This document shows positions 26,651-38,031 of a stretch of 64,000 bases of DNA, piece after piece. The first letter of the stretch is position 1; every line of letters starts with the position of its first letter. This DNA is from Neurospora crassa OR74A. Lineage: Eukaryota; Ascomycota; Sordariomycetes; Sordariales; Sordariaceae. Location: positions 2,480,001 to 2,544,000 of the forward strand of contig NC_026507.1 in the NCBI RefSeq assembly GCF_000182925.2, read 5' to 3'. A model generated the notes under the pieces. The model did not search any database. It was not told the DNA's origin and saw only the letters and a program-made list of their open reading frames with translations. The position numbers and the translations under genes were made by a program.

Positions 26651-26790
26651 TACCTACCTACCTACCTACCTACCTACCTACCTACTTACCTACCTACCTA
26701 CCTACCTACTTACCTACCTACCTACCTACCTACCTACCTACCTACCTACCTACCTACCTACCTACCTACCTACCTACCTACCTACCTACC
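26651..26790 (+). repeat. (TACC)n microsatellite, about 35 units
   Basis: Near-perfect TACC/CCTA tetranucleotide tract with two interrupted units (CTTACC). It lies about 400 bases upstream of the ATG4 start and creates an artefactual in-frame LPTYLPTY extension of the ATG4 frame. Such tracts are length-unstable. Confidence 0.95.
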
Positions 26791-27190
26791 TTGCCGCTCT
26801 CTCTCTACTTACGACTTATGCCTGAATCCTCCAACTCTTTGCGCCAGTGCACTCTTTCGTTGGCAGGCTGGGGCAGTTTACAGACAACATACAAACCTTC
26901 CATTTAGCATCACAACGCGGCTTCCGTCTTCTCTCCCGGCCTCCAAACTTGGATGCCATCCGCACACACGAGAACTTAACAGCAGTCATCACCCCCGCCA
27001 CCTTCTCATCCCCACCATCGACATATCCGAAGCCGACACCCGCATCTTCAGTTTGATCTTGTCGTCTAGCGATCTCCAGCTATTCTGTCCATCAGGACGC
27101 GTTGCGTGTCTGGCTCAAGTTGGAATTTTGCCGGCATCCACTTCTATCCGTCAAGCCCACCTCGCCTCTGGGCACTCAGGGGACGCATTC

Positions 27191-28951
27191 ATGACTTCCT
27201 CGCGACCGAGCGGCAGGGACAGCACTGGCTGGCAAGAGACAGTGTCCAACACATCTCCGAAGCTGGTTAACGCAATGGAGGCTGCCAGAGCCGGCGCTGC
27301 CGAAGTTGGACGCGTAGGCCGCCGCTTCCTCTACCGAATATGGGACTGGGAGCCTGTCAACAATCGCACTATTAATGAGCCCGTGTGGTGTCTCGGCTGT
27401 TCGTACACGCTTGACATCAAGCAGTACGGCTCGCCCTTGTCATCGTCGTCGCTATCTCAGCTTACAGCAGACACACCACCCTTGGATAAGTCACAGCTTG
27501 CCGCCACGCATCAGCACCAAGACTTTAATGGCGTCCGGACAACTGCCACGGCAACTTGTCTATCAGACACCTCAATGTCTGCAGCACCGACAGGTTCCCA
27601 GCTGGGATCCTTCGACACGGTCCCAGATTCTGTAACGAGTGGTTATGATTCGGCTTTAGCATACGAAGAGCCTGGGCAAGATGGTGGATGGCCGCCTGCC
27701 TTTCTCGACGACTTCGAGTCTCGTATATGGATGACGTACCGCACTGACTTTGCACTCATTCCGAGATCGAGCGACCCCCAAGCGTCTTCTGCCCTGTCCT
27801 TCGCGATGCGGATAAAGACTACCTTTTCAGACTTGACGGGCTTCTCGTCCGATACGGGCTGGGGGTGCATGATAAGGTCAGGCCAGAGCCTCCTAGCAAA
27901 CGCTATACTTATTGCTCGCCTTGGCCGTGGTAAGTTGCTCTATTCAGCATGCTCGCTCGCAACAACAAAAATAAACAACAGGCGTGACAACTAATAGCAC
28001 TGGTATAGAATGGAGGCGAGGTACAGACTTAGATGCGGAAAAGGACATCATTGCCCTTTTTGCAGACGACCCTCGCGCCCCATATTCCCTACACAACTTT
28101 GTCAAATACGGTGCCACGGCGTGTGGCAAATACCCGGGTGAATGGTTTGGTCCATCGGCAACTGCACGATGCATACAGTAGGTTATGGTCCTCCGGGCAA
28201 ACAAAAGGAGCCTCCTTGACTCGTGAAGACAAAGAGAGTGAGTAATGTGACAGTATGGCTTACAATGTGCAGGGCATTGGCGGACGAGAAGCAGTCGGGC
28301 TTGCGGGTATACTCAACCGGTGACCTACCGGATGTTTACGAAGACAGCTTTATGGCGGTTGCGAATCCGGATGGGCGCGGCTTCCAGCCAACACTGATTC
28401 TCGTATGCACAAGACTTGGCATTGACAAAATCAACCAAGTATACGAAGAGGCCCTCATCTCAACTCTGCAGTTACCCCAGTCAATAGGTATAGCCGGGTA
28501 AGTCTTTGAACCCAAATATGTGACGTGGCACTATGCATTTACTCATCCTAACGTGAACATTAGCGGTCGTCCTTCCTCGTCCCATTATTTTGTCGGCGTC
28601 CAAGGCCAACGGCTCTTCTATTTGGACCCTCATCACCCACGGCCTGCACTTCCTTATCGCGAAGATCCGAGAGGATATACGGCAGAAGAACTGGATACGT
28701 GTCATACTCGACGGCTGCGACAGCTTCATATTGGCGATATGGATCCTAGTATGCTTATCGGGTTTCTCATCAAGGATGAGGACGATTGGGACACGTGGAA
28801 AAGCTCCGTGAAGCATGTCCAGGGCAAGTCCATCATCAGTGTTTCCCCGTACGACCCTGCCAGGGGGCAGGGTGGAGGGCGTGCCGAAGCCATTGATGAA
28901 GTAGAAACTTTAGAGAGTGATGATGATGGAGAACCCGCTTTGGGAGCATAA
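27191..28951 (+). CDS. ATG4: Autophagy cysteine protease ATG4
   Basis: Cysteine peptidase (family C54) that trims Atg8 before lipidation and later removes it from membranes. Four exons: 27191-27929, 27982-28177, 28273-28497, 28564-28951, GT-AG, 515 residues. The protease domain starts near WDWEPVNN...PVWCLG. The catalytic Cys lies in [17 protein letters not shown] (about Cys226). The Asp/His pair is in LDPHHPRP (about Asp407, His409), preceded by the conserved [15 protein letters not shown] that spans intron 3. The C-terminal tail is acidic ([15 protein letters not shown]). The start at 27191 ([10 protein letters not shown]) is my choice; ATG at 27275 ([10 protein letters not shown]) is also plausible. 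The open frame continues upstream through the TACC microsatellite, which I do not accept as coding. It ends 185 bases from the convergent JJJ1 stop. Confidence 0.94.
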
Positions 28952-29136
28952 TGACTCAAGAAACGGGGCATGATGTATTCGGAGCCTCGCTTCTACTACT
29001 CAACTTCAAGACAGTACGAGACCGACGAAAAGAGACGTTGAGGCACACACGGTAGGTGGCGGTACCAACGCTATGTTGTACAAAGTCTTGGACGCATGTT
29101 ATGATCGTTTGGTGTGACGGTAGTACACAGAACTAT

Positions 29137-30945
29137 CTACCGTCTCACTTTTCTATCACCCTTTGTGGATTTAGGTGCAGGGGCCGCATGATTTTGTTCC
29201 TTGATGTGCGCGAATAACTTAGTCCGAGATGAGAAGGTTTCTTTGCAGAAGGCGCAAAGGTGCTATTACTTCCTATTAGTCGAGTGATATGCGATATACG
29301 CAATATAATATACGCGCGATTTCTTCAAAGTGTACGTGAGTTACAACTTACAGTGCCTTGTTCACCTGCTTCAGCGGCTTGCCGCGCAGCCTTCTTCTCG
29401 CGTTTTAGTTTCGCTTTACCCAACTTCTTACCAGCACAGCCAGACTCCGTCCCACCAACTTCCAGGCCGAGAATGTTGTCAGTCAGAGATTCGACGCCTT
29501 CATTAGTGGCCAGACTGTCGGGCCGTGGTTCTCTGAAGGCAGTTCCAGCAATGAATCGATTTTCGACTGTTGATCGAGGTGCATACTCGTCATCTTCCGT
29601 GCTCGAGTCATCCGCTGCACTTCGGCCCGACTCCTCTCGCGTTTCTGCGCTTTGGTAGATGTCCTCGTGACTTTGTGAACTGCCACCTAAAACGCCCAAG
29701 GGGGATCTTGCGGTATCATCACTACCTTCAAAATGAGTCTTTCGGGGAATTTGCGGCTGAGGTGAGGGCGTCGAAATAGCAGGACTCTCTACACCCAGGT
29801 GAAAATCGGCGTTTTCCTTTTTCATCTGCCTTTGCAGTTGCTGAACGGCTTTGACGTGTTTCTTGCTTTTCTCGTGCGCCTCCAATTGCTTTTCACTCTT
29901 GAATGTCTTGTTGCAGACAACGCATTCGAGGACCTCAACTTCGGACTCCTCCTCAGAAGTGAGAGAAAACTCGCTAAGCGGCTGCTCTTCATCATCCCGC
30001 GCCTGAGCCCAGTCAGGCACCACGTACTCGGCCAGCTTCTCCTGATTGGCGGCTCGTGATCGCGCCGCCTGGGCAGCGGCGGAATTCCGTAGAATCTGTT
30101 GCCGTTCAGACTCGGATTGCTTGTTTGGAATATAACGGGGGTCACGTTTCCTGACAAACGACACGAGGGACAAGACGGCATCATTGAATTCGCGGATGCC
30201 CTCTTCACGAAATTTGCGGTTTTCCTTTTCCATGAGTCTACGGACTCTACGGTCAGGGGCATCGCTAAGGCGATATTTGTCCTTCCAGCTGAACGTCTTT
30301 TTGGTAGAGAAGCCTGACCAGATCTTGTAGAATGGCTTCGCGACGGAATCGTAGTCGTCGCCGGCCCGGCCAAAAGCTGGATAATCTACGGGCATGATGC
30401 CTTCCCAATCTGCCGCTGCGGTTTCTTCGGCCGCGAGTTGGTCAAAAAACGAGTTGAGAATACCAAAAAAACCATTAGGGCTGTCGTCCATGTGCACACT
30501 CGAGTTGAAGCGGCCCATCAGCGTAAAGATGGCTGTTGCGGAGGTGTAGCTAGTTCCGTCATGGCCAGATGGCTCAGCGCCAGAGAGATCTGTCTGGCCT
30601 GTGAGGATGGCCTCACGATGGGAATCGTACCAGGCGCGCTCCTGAGGATCCGACAGGATCTCGTACGCCGTCTGTACTTCGGCGAACTTCCTGGTCGCAT
30701 TCTCTTCATCATTGAAGTTGCGGTCAGGATGCAGCTCGAGGGCCTTCTTTTTGTATGCCTTTCGAATCCTACCTGAACTCGTCAGTACCGTATGCGAATT
30801 TGCAACGTCTGAGATGGAAATGAGCTCACTCGGTATCGGCAGCCTGGCGATCTACCCCCAGAACCTCATAATAGCATGTCTTGCGCTCTAGTACGGCAGC
30901 AGAGGCCTGTCCGCCGGACCGCGGGGCTGATTGCTCGGCACCCAT
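29137..30945 (-). CDS. JJJ1: J-domain/zinc-finger ribosome biogenesis cochaperone JJJ1 (DNAJC21)
   Basis: Cytosolic type III J-protein that stimulates Hsp70 (Ssa) to release the Arx1/Alb1 export factors from late 60S subunits. Three exons: 30945-30830, 30768-29352, 29262-29137, 552 residues. The J domain is N-terminal (CYYEVLGVDRQAADTEIRKA; HPD at 52-54), split by intron 1. Then come the conserved middle (FYKIWSGFSTKKTFSWKDKY), a charged helical region, the first C2H2 finger CVVCNKTF...HEKSKKH (about 321-344), a Ser/Glu-rich stretch and a Lys/Arg-rich segment (KKLGKAKLKREKKAAR). A second finger, CAFCKETFSSRTKLFAHIKE, is encoded in the small last exon, which a single-exon reading misses. The intron 2 acceptor at 29263 keeps both fingers in frame. 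Divergent from the SPX-RING gene. Confidence 0.93.
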
Positions 30946-32106
30946 ATGGGAATCTTAGCTTGCTGGCGCAATGAGTTACGTGGGTACGGTAGTGAGCAGA
31001 TGGCGTTCTATGAGGATGATGGAGAGAGAAAGAATCGGCAGAAAAAGCATTGCTACCTCTAGTATACACAGCACATCTGTGCTTTTGTGACGGCGGCGCT
31101 GCTAAGAAAAAAATGATTAGATGCTGAGGCGGGTCGGGCGGTGGGTGCAGTAAAGTTGAAGTGGGGCGGACTGCAGCATACTCGCCATTGGGAACCTCAA
31201 GGTAGGCGATTCGAGCCCTGACGAGCAGGTATATAGTGTATAGTCCACCCCTAGTTTCTGTCTGTTAACGCGGGACTAGTCTAGGCGGTAGGTAACTAAA
31301 CACCTACTAGTACGTACTCTACCGGTCCAGACCTTCCACTCGAGTTGCCTAGAATACTTGACAGAATCGGCCCTTCCGATTGTAAGCAGCCCTCGCCTTC
31401 TCCACTTACATGAACCATCACATGGCCACCACCTTCGTCGTGTAGAGGGTTCGGGGGAGACGGAGGAACATAGGTAGTAGAACCGTGTCGACGGAACAAG
31501 AGGTAGATGGCATGGTAAGAGAAGACGGTGTGCTTTCGCAGATTTGAATATATCGACTGGCCTCGGCGCGCCCACAGCAGCACCAGGGACATAATCACAT
31601 AGTACCTGCGCGCCTCAATCGTGGTCGCCATCGCCGGCCACTTCGTTGCTTGGAGGTGTACCTGAACCAAGAAGCGACCGTCCATTCGAGTACGTAAGTC
31701 TAGTGCAGTGCAGCGCTTCCTCTACCCTTATACCATGGAAGTGCCACATTGACTGAGGATGGGTGGCCATGTGCGACCAACAAACAGGCCATTCATTGCC
31801 ATTGCCTTCAAAAGAGCAAACACACACACACTCATGTCCAACATCACTGGTGCGCATTTAGTTGAGTGATTTCAAACAAACCGTCCGCGCGTGTCAACGT
31901 CCCGACTCGATCCCAACGAGATTCCGAGATTCCTCTCTTCAGCTATTGCCGATTCACGACCCGACCTAGACCTAAACCTAGTCGTCATCGCTGTCGCACC
32001 GCGCGACTCGCAAAATTGCCCCTCGTTCTTCCCCAATCCTACAGTTACTCGCCATGACCACGCCTCCGAACGAATACCAGGACTTTTGCATGGCCATGTC
32101 GCTACA
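30946..32106. other. Divergent promoter region of JJJ1 and the SPX-RING gene
   Basis: 1.16 kb between two start codons. The open frames in it are short and unlike known proteins. Contains a (CA)n-like stretch near 31821-31832. An upstream in-frame extension of the SPX-RING frame (from 31891) is probably 5' UTR. Confidence 0.5.
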
Positions 32107-33791
32107 ATGAAATTCGGTCACTCGTTCAAGGAGGCCCTGCAAGGCCAGAGCTACCCTCAGCATTGGGTAGACAAAGCCATTCCGTACGGTCAGCTCAAGA
32201 AGCTCCTGGGCAAGGTGCGAGAAGAACTTACTCGCAACGGCTATGACCCCGATACTCTTCACAGGCTCTTGGCCGACCACAACGCAGAGTACAGGCTAAG
32301 GGTAGAGAATTCCCACATCCTCCGCCCCAAACTGGTGGTCCGCCCCTCGGCCAGTACCATTTGTCTACGATCCGATACGGTTCCGAAGCTCCTCACGGGA
32401 GGAGAGCTTAGCACGTCCGCCAGCGCACCTCTCAACTCGTCGTCTGTACTACTGGAAAATCCCACCTCGTCACCCCCGAGTCTGGCGCAAGCCCAGGATG
32501 CTGGATGGGTTGATATTCCTCTGGACTCGGACGCAAAGTTCTTCAACATCCTACAAACAGATGTGGTTGAGCTAGACTCGCTGCAAACCCAAGAGCGTCA
32601 ATCTATGAATGACGGCATACAGCTGCTTGGTGATGAGATTGCACGTCTGGCTCGGCCCCGCAAGGGAGTCATTCATATAGCAAAATCTGACCTCTACCGT
32701 TGGCGTGAGATTTTTGAACTCTACTTGGCCGCCCAGGTATTCTTCTCGACTGCCGAGACAGCCACGGGTCCGCGTGATAGTGAGAAGGCGCGGAAGCAGC
32801 TTGTTTGGTTCCAGGATGAGGTCAACAAACGACAGCTTTTACAAAAATTCAAACTCAAGGCTAGCGCGGAAGCTTACACACATTTCCTCGAACTCAACGC
32901 AACCCTCCTGAAAAATTTCAAGTTCCAAGAGCTTAACCGAACAGCGGTTACCAAAATCATCAAGAGTGAGTCCAGCCCAGAACGGAGTGGTGGATGACAA
33001 CGACAAAAGGGCAAGACGAAGATGCGGGGCAGAAAGAAGAAATAGAGAAGAGCGAGCGAGAGGAGGGGTATCAGCGAGAAAATAGCTTGCGTGTTATGAT
33101 CAAGAGCAGGTCATTTTAAGCGTACAGGATTATGACATGACCATATGCTAACTGTTCAGCAGAATTCGATAAACAGACGTCATTGGGTGTGAAGGCAGAG
33201 TTTCCAAAAGTCATGAGCTCTGCCCCCTTCATCGTTGGGAGTATTGCCAAAGACATCTGCTCACAGATGGCTTGCGAAGTGCTCAGCCGTGTTCCCCAAA
33301 TTGTGGATTACACATGCACAATCTGTACGCATGCCGGCAGGTCTACGTCAAAATTTAGACCCCGTCCACCCCCACAGCCTTGCGTGGTGGTATATTTAAG
33401 CTGACAATGATGGTTGTTGTAGGTTACTCGATCTGCTGGCTCCCCGTGCGACTGGACTGTGACCACATGTTTTGCATCCGGTGCATGATCAAGATGCAAA
33501 CCCGGGAAAAAGAGCTGTGCCCCCTCTGTCGGGCCAAAACCGTGCTATCTGCGACTGAAGGTAATGATGAATTCCAACATGGCTTGATAAGCAGTATTGA
33601 GCACGTATAGCTAACATGCGTCGCTTTCGCCAACTACAGCCCACATCGACTGGAAATTGATGTCCTATATGGAGAAGTGGTTTCCTAAGGAAACAAAAGA
33701 AAAACAGCGTTATAACGAACTAGAGAGACGCAGGGAATTGTTGGGCGAGGCTTACGTTGATACAAACGATGGGCCATGCATCGTGATGTAG
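32107..33791 (+). CDS. SPX-RING E3 ubiquitin ligase (Pqr1-like)
   Basis: Four exons: 32107-32965, 33163-33324, 33423-33560, 33640-33791; 436 residues. The N-terminal SPX domain (MKFGHSFKEALQGQSYPQHW, AIPYGQLKKLLGK and, later, LYRWREIFELYLAAQVFF) is in this family the inositol pyrophosphate sensor of phosphate status. The C-terminal RING is C3HC4: CTIC-YSICWLPVRL-DCDHMFCIRC...CPLC, followed by a basic tail (LERRRELLGEAYVD). The architecture matches fission-yeast Pqr1 and related fungal SPX-RING proteins, which restrain phosphate uptake and polyphosphate levels. That function is inferred from the family. Intron 1 (197 bases) is the longest in the window and separates SPX from RING. The start is chosen at the family-typical MKFG; the frame is open upstream to 31891 without homology. 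Confidence 0.9.
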
Positions 33792-34655
33792 ACGGTGTAC
33801 CTTATCTGCTTGGCTGGCTATCTTGCCTTTATGGGATACGCCTTATCATCGAATCTCAATCATGTTGAAATTCGTTCGAGTTGGGCCATTCTGTGTTTCT
33901 ACTTTACTATTGATGATGATTTGGACGTGATACGCGTGGGAACTTGGTCGGCCAGTCAGCGCTTCACACAAAGCAAGTCAATTCAAATCTGGGGTATAAT
34001 TTGAATTATTTTGGGATATCTTGAAGTCAGGTTTGCGTTGTTGGGGGTGTAATTGAATTGAATTACGTGTCTTTGCTTCGGATTATCATCTTTTCCAGCC
34101 ACATAAACTGGGTAAAATAATACCAAGATTCCTCACCATACTTCAGAGTCTCCCGGTTTCTTTACTGATATAGGATATTTCTTTGATTAGTTTTATAATA
34201 CTTACATCCGACCGCCTACAGCCAAAACCATCGTGTATATATCGAAGAGTTATATCATTGAACAAATCTTACGCCTCTGACGAAACAGACACGCAGATTA
34301 AATAAATCAAATCTGACCTCAAAATTGCGTTGTTATAGTGCTCGGTTTGTTTTACTGGGTTACAGGGTGGCTTGCGTTGATTGTATATGATTTGAATTGT
34401 GTGAAGCGCTGGTCGGCCTTACATGGATGCGGGAAATTTCGGCTGATGTTCAGCAGGTTGAGATCCGATTTTCTAGGCAGATGGGACCCAGTCGAGTGGT
34501 ATATAGTTGCCAAAGTGTAGGTATGTATTAGCGGCAAAGGACAAATGTGTGACATGCGAAGAGAACACAAGGTTTGTATCATTTCACTCCTCTTCCTACC
34601 ACAGACCCATCTTAACATGTTTACATCTGTAAGCATTCGCTACCTGTCCTTACTT
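33792..34655. other. Convergent intergenic region
   Basis: 3' flanks of the SPX-RING gene and cystathionine gamma-synthase. AT-richer than the genes, with no convincing frame and no RNA gene. Confidence 0.5.
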
Positions 34656-36687
34656 TCAAGGATATTGAGATTGTTCCTCGGCAACTTTCAGTGCTCTGGT
34701 AAACACATTGATAAGCTCATCTGTTCCCTCCAGCCCGACACTGATCCGTATCAAATTCCTGTCAACACCATACTGCTCAGCCCAGTCAAGCTCCTGATAA
34801 TGCGCCAGGAGCACATAGGGCGAAGTCAATGTGAAGTTGGTTCCCAAGCTCGGACCCTTGGCCGTTTCGATCGCATCGTAAAAGGCCACAGCCTGCTTCT
34901 TCCCTTTGAGGACCACTGAGATAAGGCCACCGTAGCCTCCTTGTGGCAGTTTGACCGCTTCATAGTTGGCCCGTGAATCATTGTACTTGGGGTAGTAGAG
35001 AGTCTTGACGAGCGGATGATCTTGGAGGACACGGCAAATGGCTTCGGCATTTGCATTGACTCGGTCTATGCGCGCGACGAAGTCTCTGCTGTTGCGCTCC
35101 ATGAAAATGACATCCTCGGGCCAGTAGGTGTCCTCCAATTGCTGCTGGACGAAGGATTTCAGGGCTGAATAGTATCGTGAATTAGGGTTAAATATAGCAC
35201 CGCCACCCATGACGTTGCAGTCGCCGCTAAAAATCTTTGTGAGACTGCTGACAACAATGTCCGCGAACTGGAGGACATTCACATTCGCAAAAGTGCCAAT
35301 AGTCTCGTCTACAACAACGGCAAATTCGTACTTGTCCGCCAGCTCCCGAATACGGACCAGGTCGGGACAAGTGAGTAAGGGGTTGCCCGGAAATTCACAG
35401 AAAAGAGCGAGATACCGCTCTCCGGACTCGAGTCGAGTCTCCAAGTCGTCGAGGTCGGACTTGGAACCGTGGCCGTAGAATAACGCACCAGAAGGGTTGA
35501 ACTTCTCCAGAATCTTGAGCGTATCGACGTAAGGGAAGCCAAAGTTGACGCTCTTTAGCGGCGTGCTGCCCGGCGGGGTTCGAATGGAATACAGCGCTCT
35601 GTGGGCATGAAAAATGGCGTTCATTCCGCATGGGAAGAGATAGATATCTTCCTCGCGAAGATTGGCGATGCCGCGGGTGTTGGAACTCATCTGCTTTTCT
35701 GACAGCGAAGGGGAACCTCCAAGGTCATGGTCGGCACTTCGCAGTGCTCCGGCAATTCGTCTCTTGATGGCGGACTTGGCGGGATGGACAAAGGAGAGGT
35801 CGAGATTTCTGCCGAAACGCTCTTCTAGAAAACGGGAAGTCTCTTGGATCATCGCAGTCTCTCCGGTAGCCCTGTGGATATGGCCGTGCATTATCGTTTG
35901 TTGGTTTCCTCCAGCGTCAAGCGAAGCCTGCCGCTGATAGCGCTTGGGACCGCGACACGGCTTTGCTGCAGAGACAGCCGCATTACGGAGTTCAGTATCA
36001 GGACGCAGCAAGCCGTCTTTGAACAAACCGTGGCAGAACTCAGCCCGACGGCTAGAAACGCCATCTCCACTATGCTGCCAGTACTGTTTTGCGAATGGAA
36101 AGCCGTCCTGTGGCATGATCACAGCAGAGATGGATGGACAAAGGGGCTCCAGGGCACGCGCCTCGGGATCCGACATATCAAGAACGAGGTTGACGACCTC
36201 AATGTTGCTGCAGACATCAGCAGGTGCCCGCGAGCGGATGAAATCAACGCAGCGAGAGGCAATGGTCGGCGTCGGGAAAAGCATGGCTGTGATATCACTA
36301 GTTCGCTTGGCCTTGGTACTGACATGCGTGGCCACAATGTCCGCAGCAAAGGCCTGAATGGTCCGATGGATGAAGAAGCTGACACAGGTCGGTCAGTACA
36401 ACTGTAGTGCTCATCGAGATACTACGACTGTAGTGATCATGATGTCTGGAGGACAGGCGCCCACATACCGAGGATAACCCGTTGCCATGCGTTTAACCAC
36501 CCAATCCTGGCCCTCCTCATAGCCAACATTGGCACTCCAGGTTGGGAGTGAGACGCTCACGGCCTAGAGACAGCAACTTGAGGTCAGAAAGAGGCATTGT
36601 AATGGTGGTAACTGTATGTGCTGGGGAATGGGTGCATACATGAGCGGTCTCCGAGGGTATAGGGTCCCCAAGCTCGAAGGGAGGCAT
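34656..36687 (-). CDS. met-7: Cystathionine gamma-synthase
   Basis: PLP enzyme of transsulfuration/methionine synthesis that joins cysteine to an O-acylhomoserine to make cystathionine. Three exons: 36687-36640 ([16 protein letters not shown]), 36563-36469 ([20 protein letters not shown]...), 36378-34656; 621 residues, which matches the long fungal form (Neurospora met-7 type) with its extra N-terminal domain. The fold-type I core includes [26 protein letters not shown] and the PLP-binding Lys in [17 protein letters not shown] (about Lys429). The C-terminus carries the family's [20 protein letters not shown] and [15 protein letters not shown]. The small first exons are easily missed, and a single-exon reading would start at 36335 and lose 62 residues. 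Convergent with the SPX-RING gene. Confidence 0.93.
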
Positions 36688-38031
36688 GGTATACGTGACT
36701 GAGTGCCAGATGAGTGCGGATAGGTAGTAAGATGAGTGGTGATGCTGCGTGAATGTTATACTTTTGCTTCGCGCGGATGTGAGGACCTTCCCTATTGGTT
36801 CCTGGCCTAATAGATGCTGTCTTTCCGTTAGCTGGGTCACAATTACCGCTTAAGATAGTGAGGCAAGGGCAAGCTCCAAGAACATGGCTAACATAAAACT
36901 AGGTGTGTCCTTGATAATTTGACCTAACTTATCTCTGCCTCCCTGTTAGTTCTGAGCAAGGGAATGAGTAAAGAGAGATGTTGAGTGAGCAACCAAGTGA
37001 GCCAAGTGAGCGAGTTCTGAGACGGAATTTGGTCGCTAAGGAGTGACTCGTCGATGCCGAGTATCGGAGGCTTTCAAGTATCTGTACTTGTGGTTGTATC
37101 CAATCAATCACGGAGTTAGATCTAAGCTAGCGGTGACGATCGTTCTTAGTATGTACATAGTACTCTCTCTACTGCCAGTACTGTGTATATCGTATGAAGA
37201 ATGTTTCTGGCAGAGACGGTCGCATTTGACGTTTCGTTGATAGACTGGTCCTTCTCACGGCCTAAACTATATCTTGCAAGTCTTTTCTATTCTACCGGAT
37301 ACACCTTGCTCTGCAGGAGATTCTTATTGTCCATAACGCTGCATTGTTATATCATGCAGCATACGTTCATACCCTCCGCCTACAAGGTCAATGTATGTAG
37401 GTACTTAGGTACCCGGGCCGCGGCGCAAAACCGACATGACGGAATCCCCACAGTCTCCACCCCCTAGAAGATGAGTCTACGCCCCGCCCGAACGCCTACT
37501 GTGACCTACACTACACATTGACGCCGTAGATCGGTGACGGAAGATGCAAGGAAGATGAGGGAGTATCTTTCTGTTCTGCCCCTGCCGGCCGTTGCCTGCC
37601 GACCAGCCGACTTCCAACCACCCGTCAAACGCGAGGCGCTCCCATGATGAAACAAAGGTACGTCGAGCAGGACTGGATATATATATATATAACATTCTAG
37701 CCAACTCGGTTCTGGGCAATGGTAAAAGCCTTTCTATGTTTTACATATCACGGATTGTTCCCTGCGATTTGTCGCAGTGCTGGTTCGCCCGCCCTATTGT
37801 CCATTACGAGCATGACTGGCCATGGTCTGCCTATCGCCATACCATTATCTCACATGCCCTACATCTTGGGCATCCATAGACGTAGGGCCGCAGACGATGA
37901 CCGATACAAGATGAACACAGAAGCTTTTTATTCTATTTTCAGGATATGCTCCCTGTGCGTTGCAAGTCGACACTTATGACATTCTTCTATGCTTAGGTTG
38001 TCCATTGTGAACCCACCTGCCGGCGCGCGGC
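36688..38031. other. Intergenic region
   Basis: Upstream of cystathionine gamma-synthase and downstream of the VOC-domain gene. Contains a (TA)n-like stretch at 37676-37692 and scattered short frames with no recognisable protein. Nothing else seen. Confidence 0.45.

Noticed and set aside
26633-27190. N-terminal extension of the ATG4 frame with repeated LPTY units
   Set aside because: It is the translation of a TACC microsatellite and following leader sequence. It has no counterpart in ATG4 proteins, and a good start lies at 27191.
31276-31857. Overlapping minus-strand frames upstream of the SPX-RING gene
   Set aside because: Mutually overlapping, no recognisable domain, composition typical of promoter sequence.
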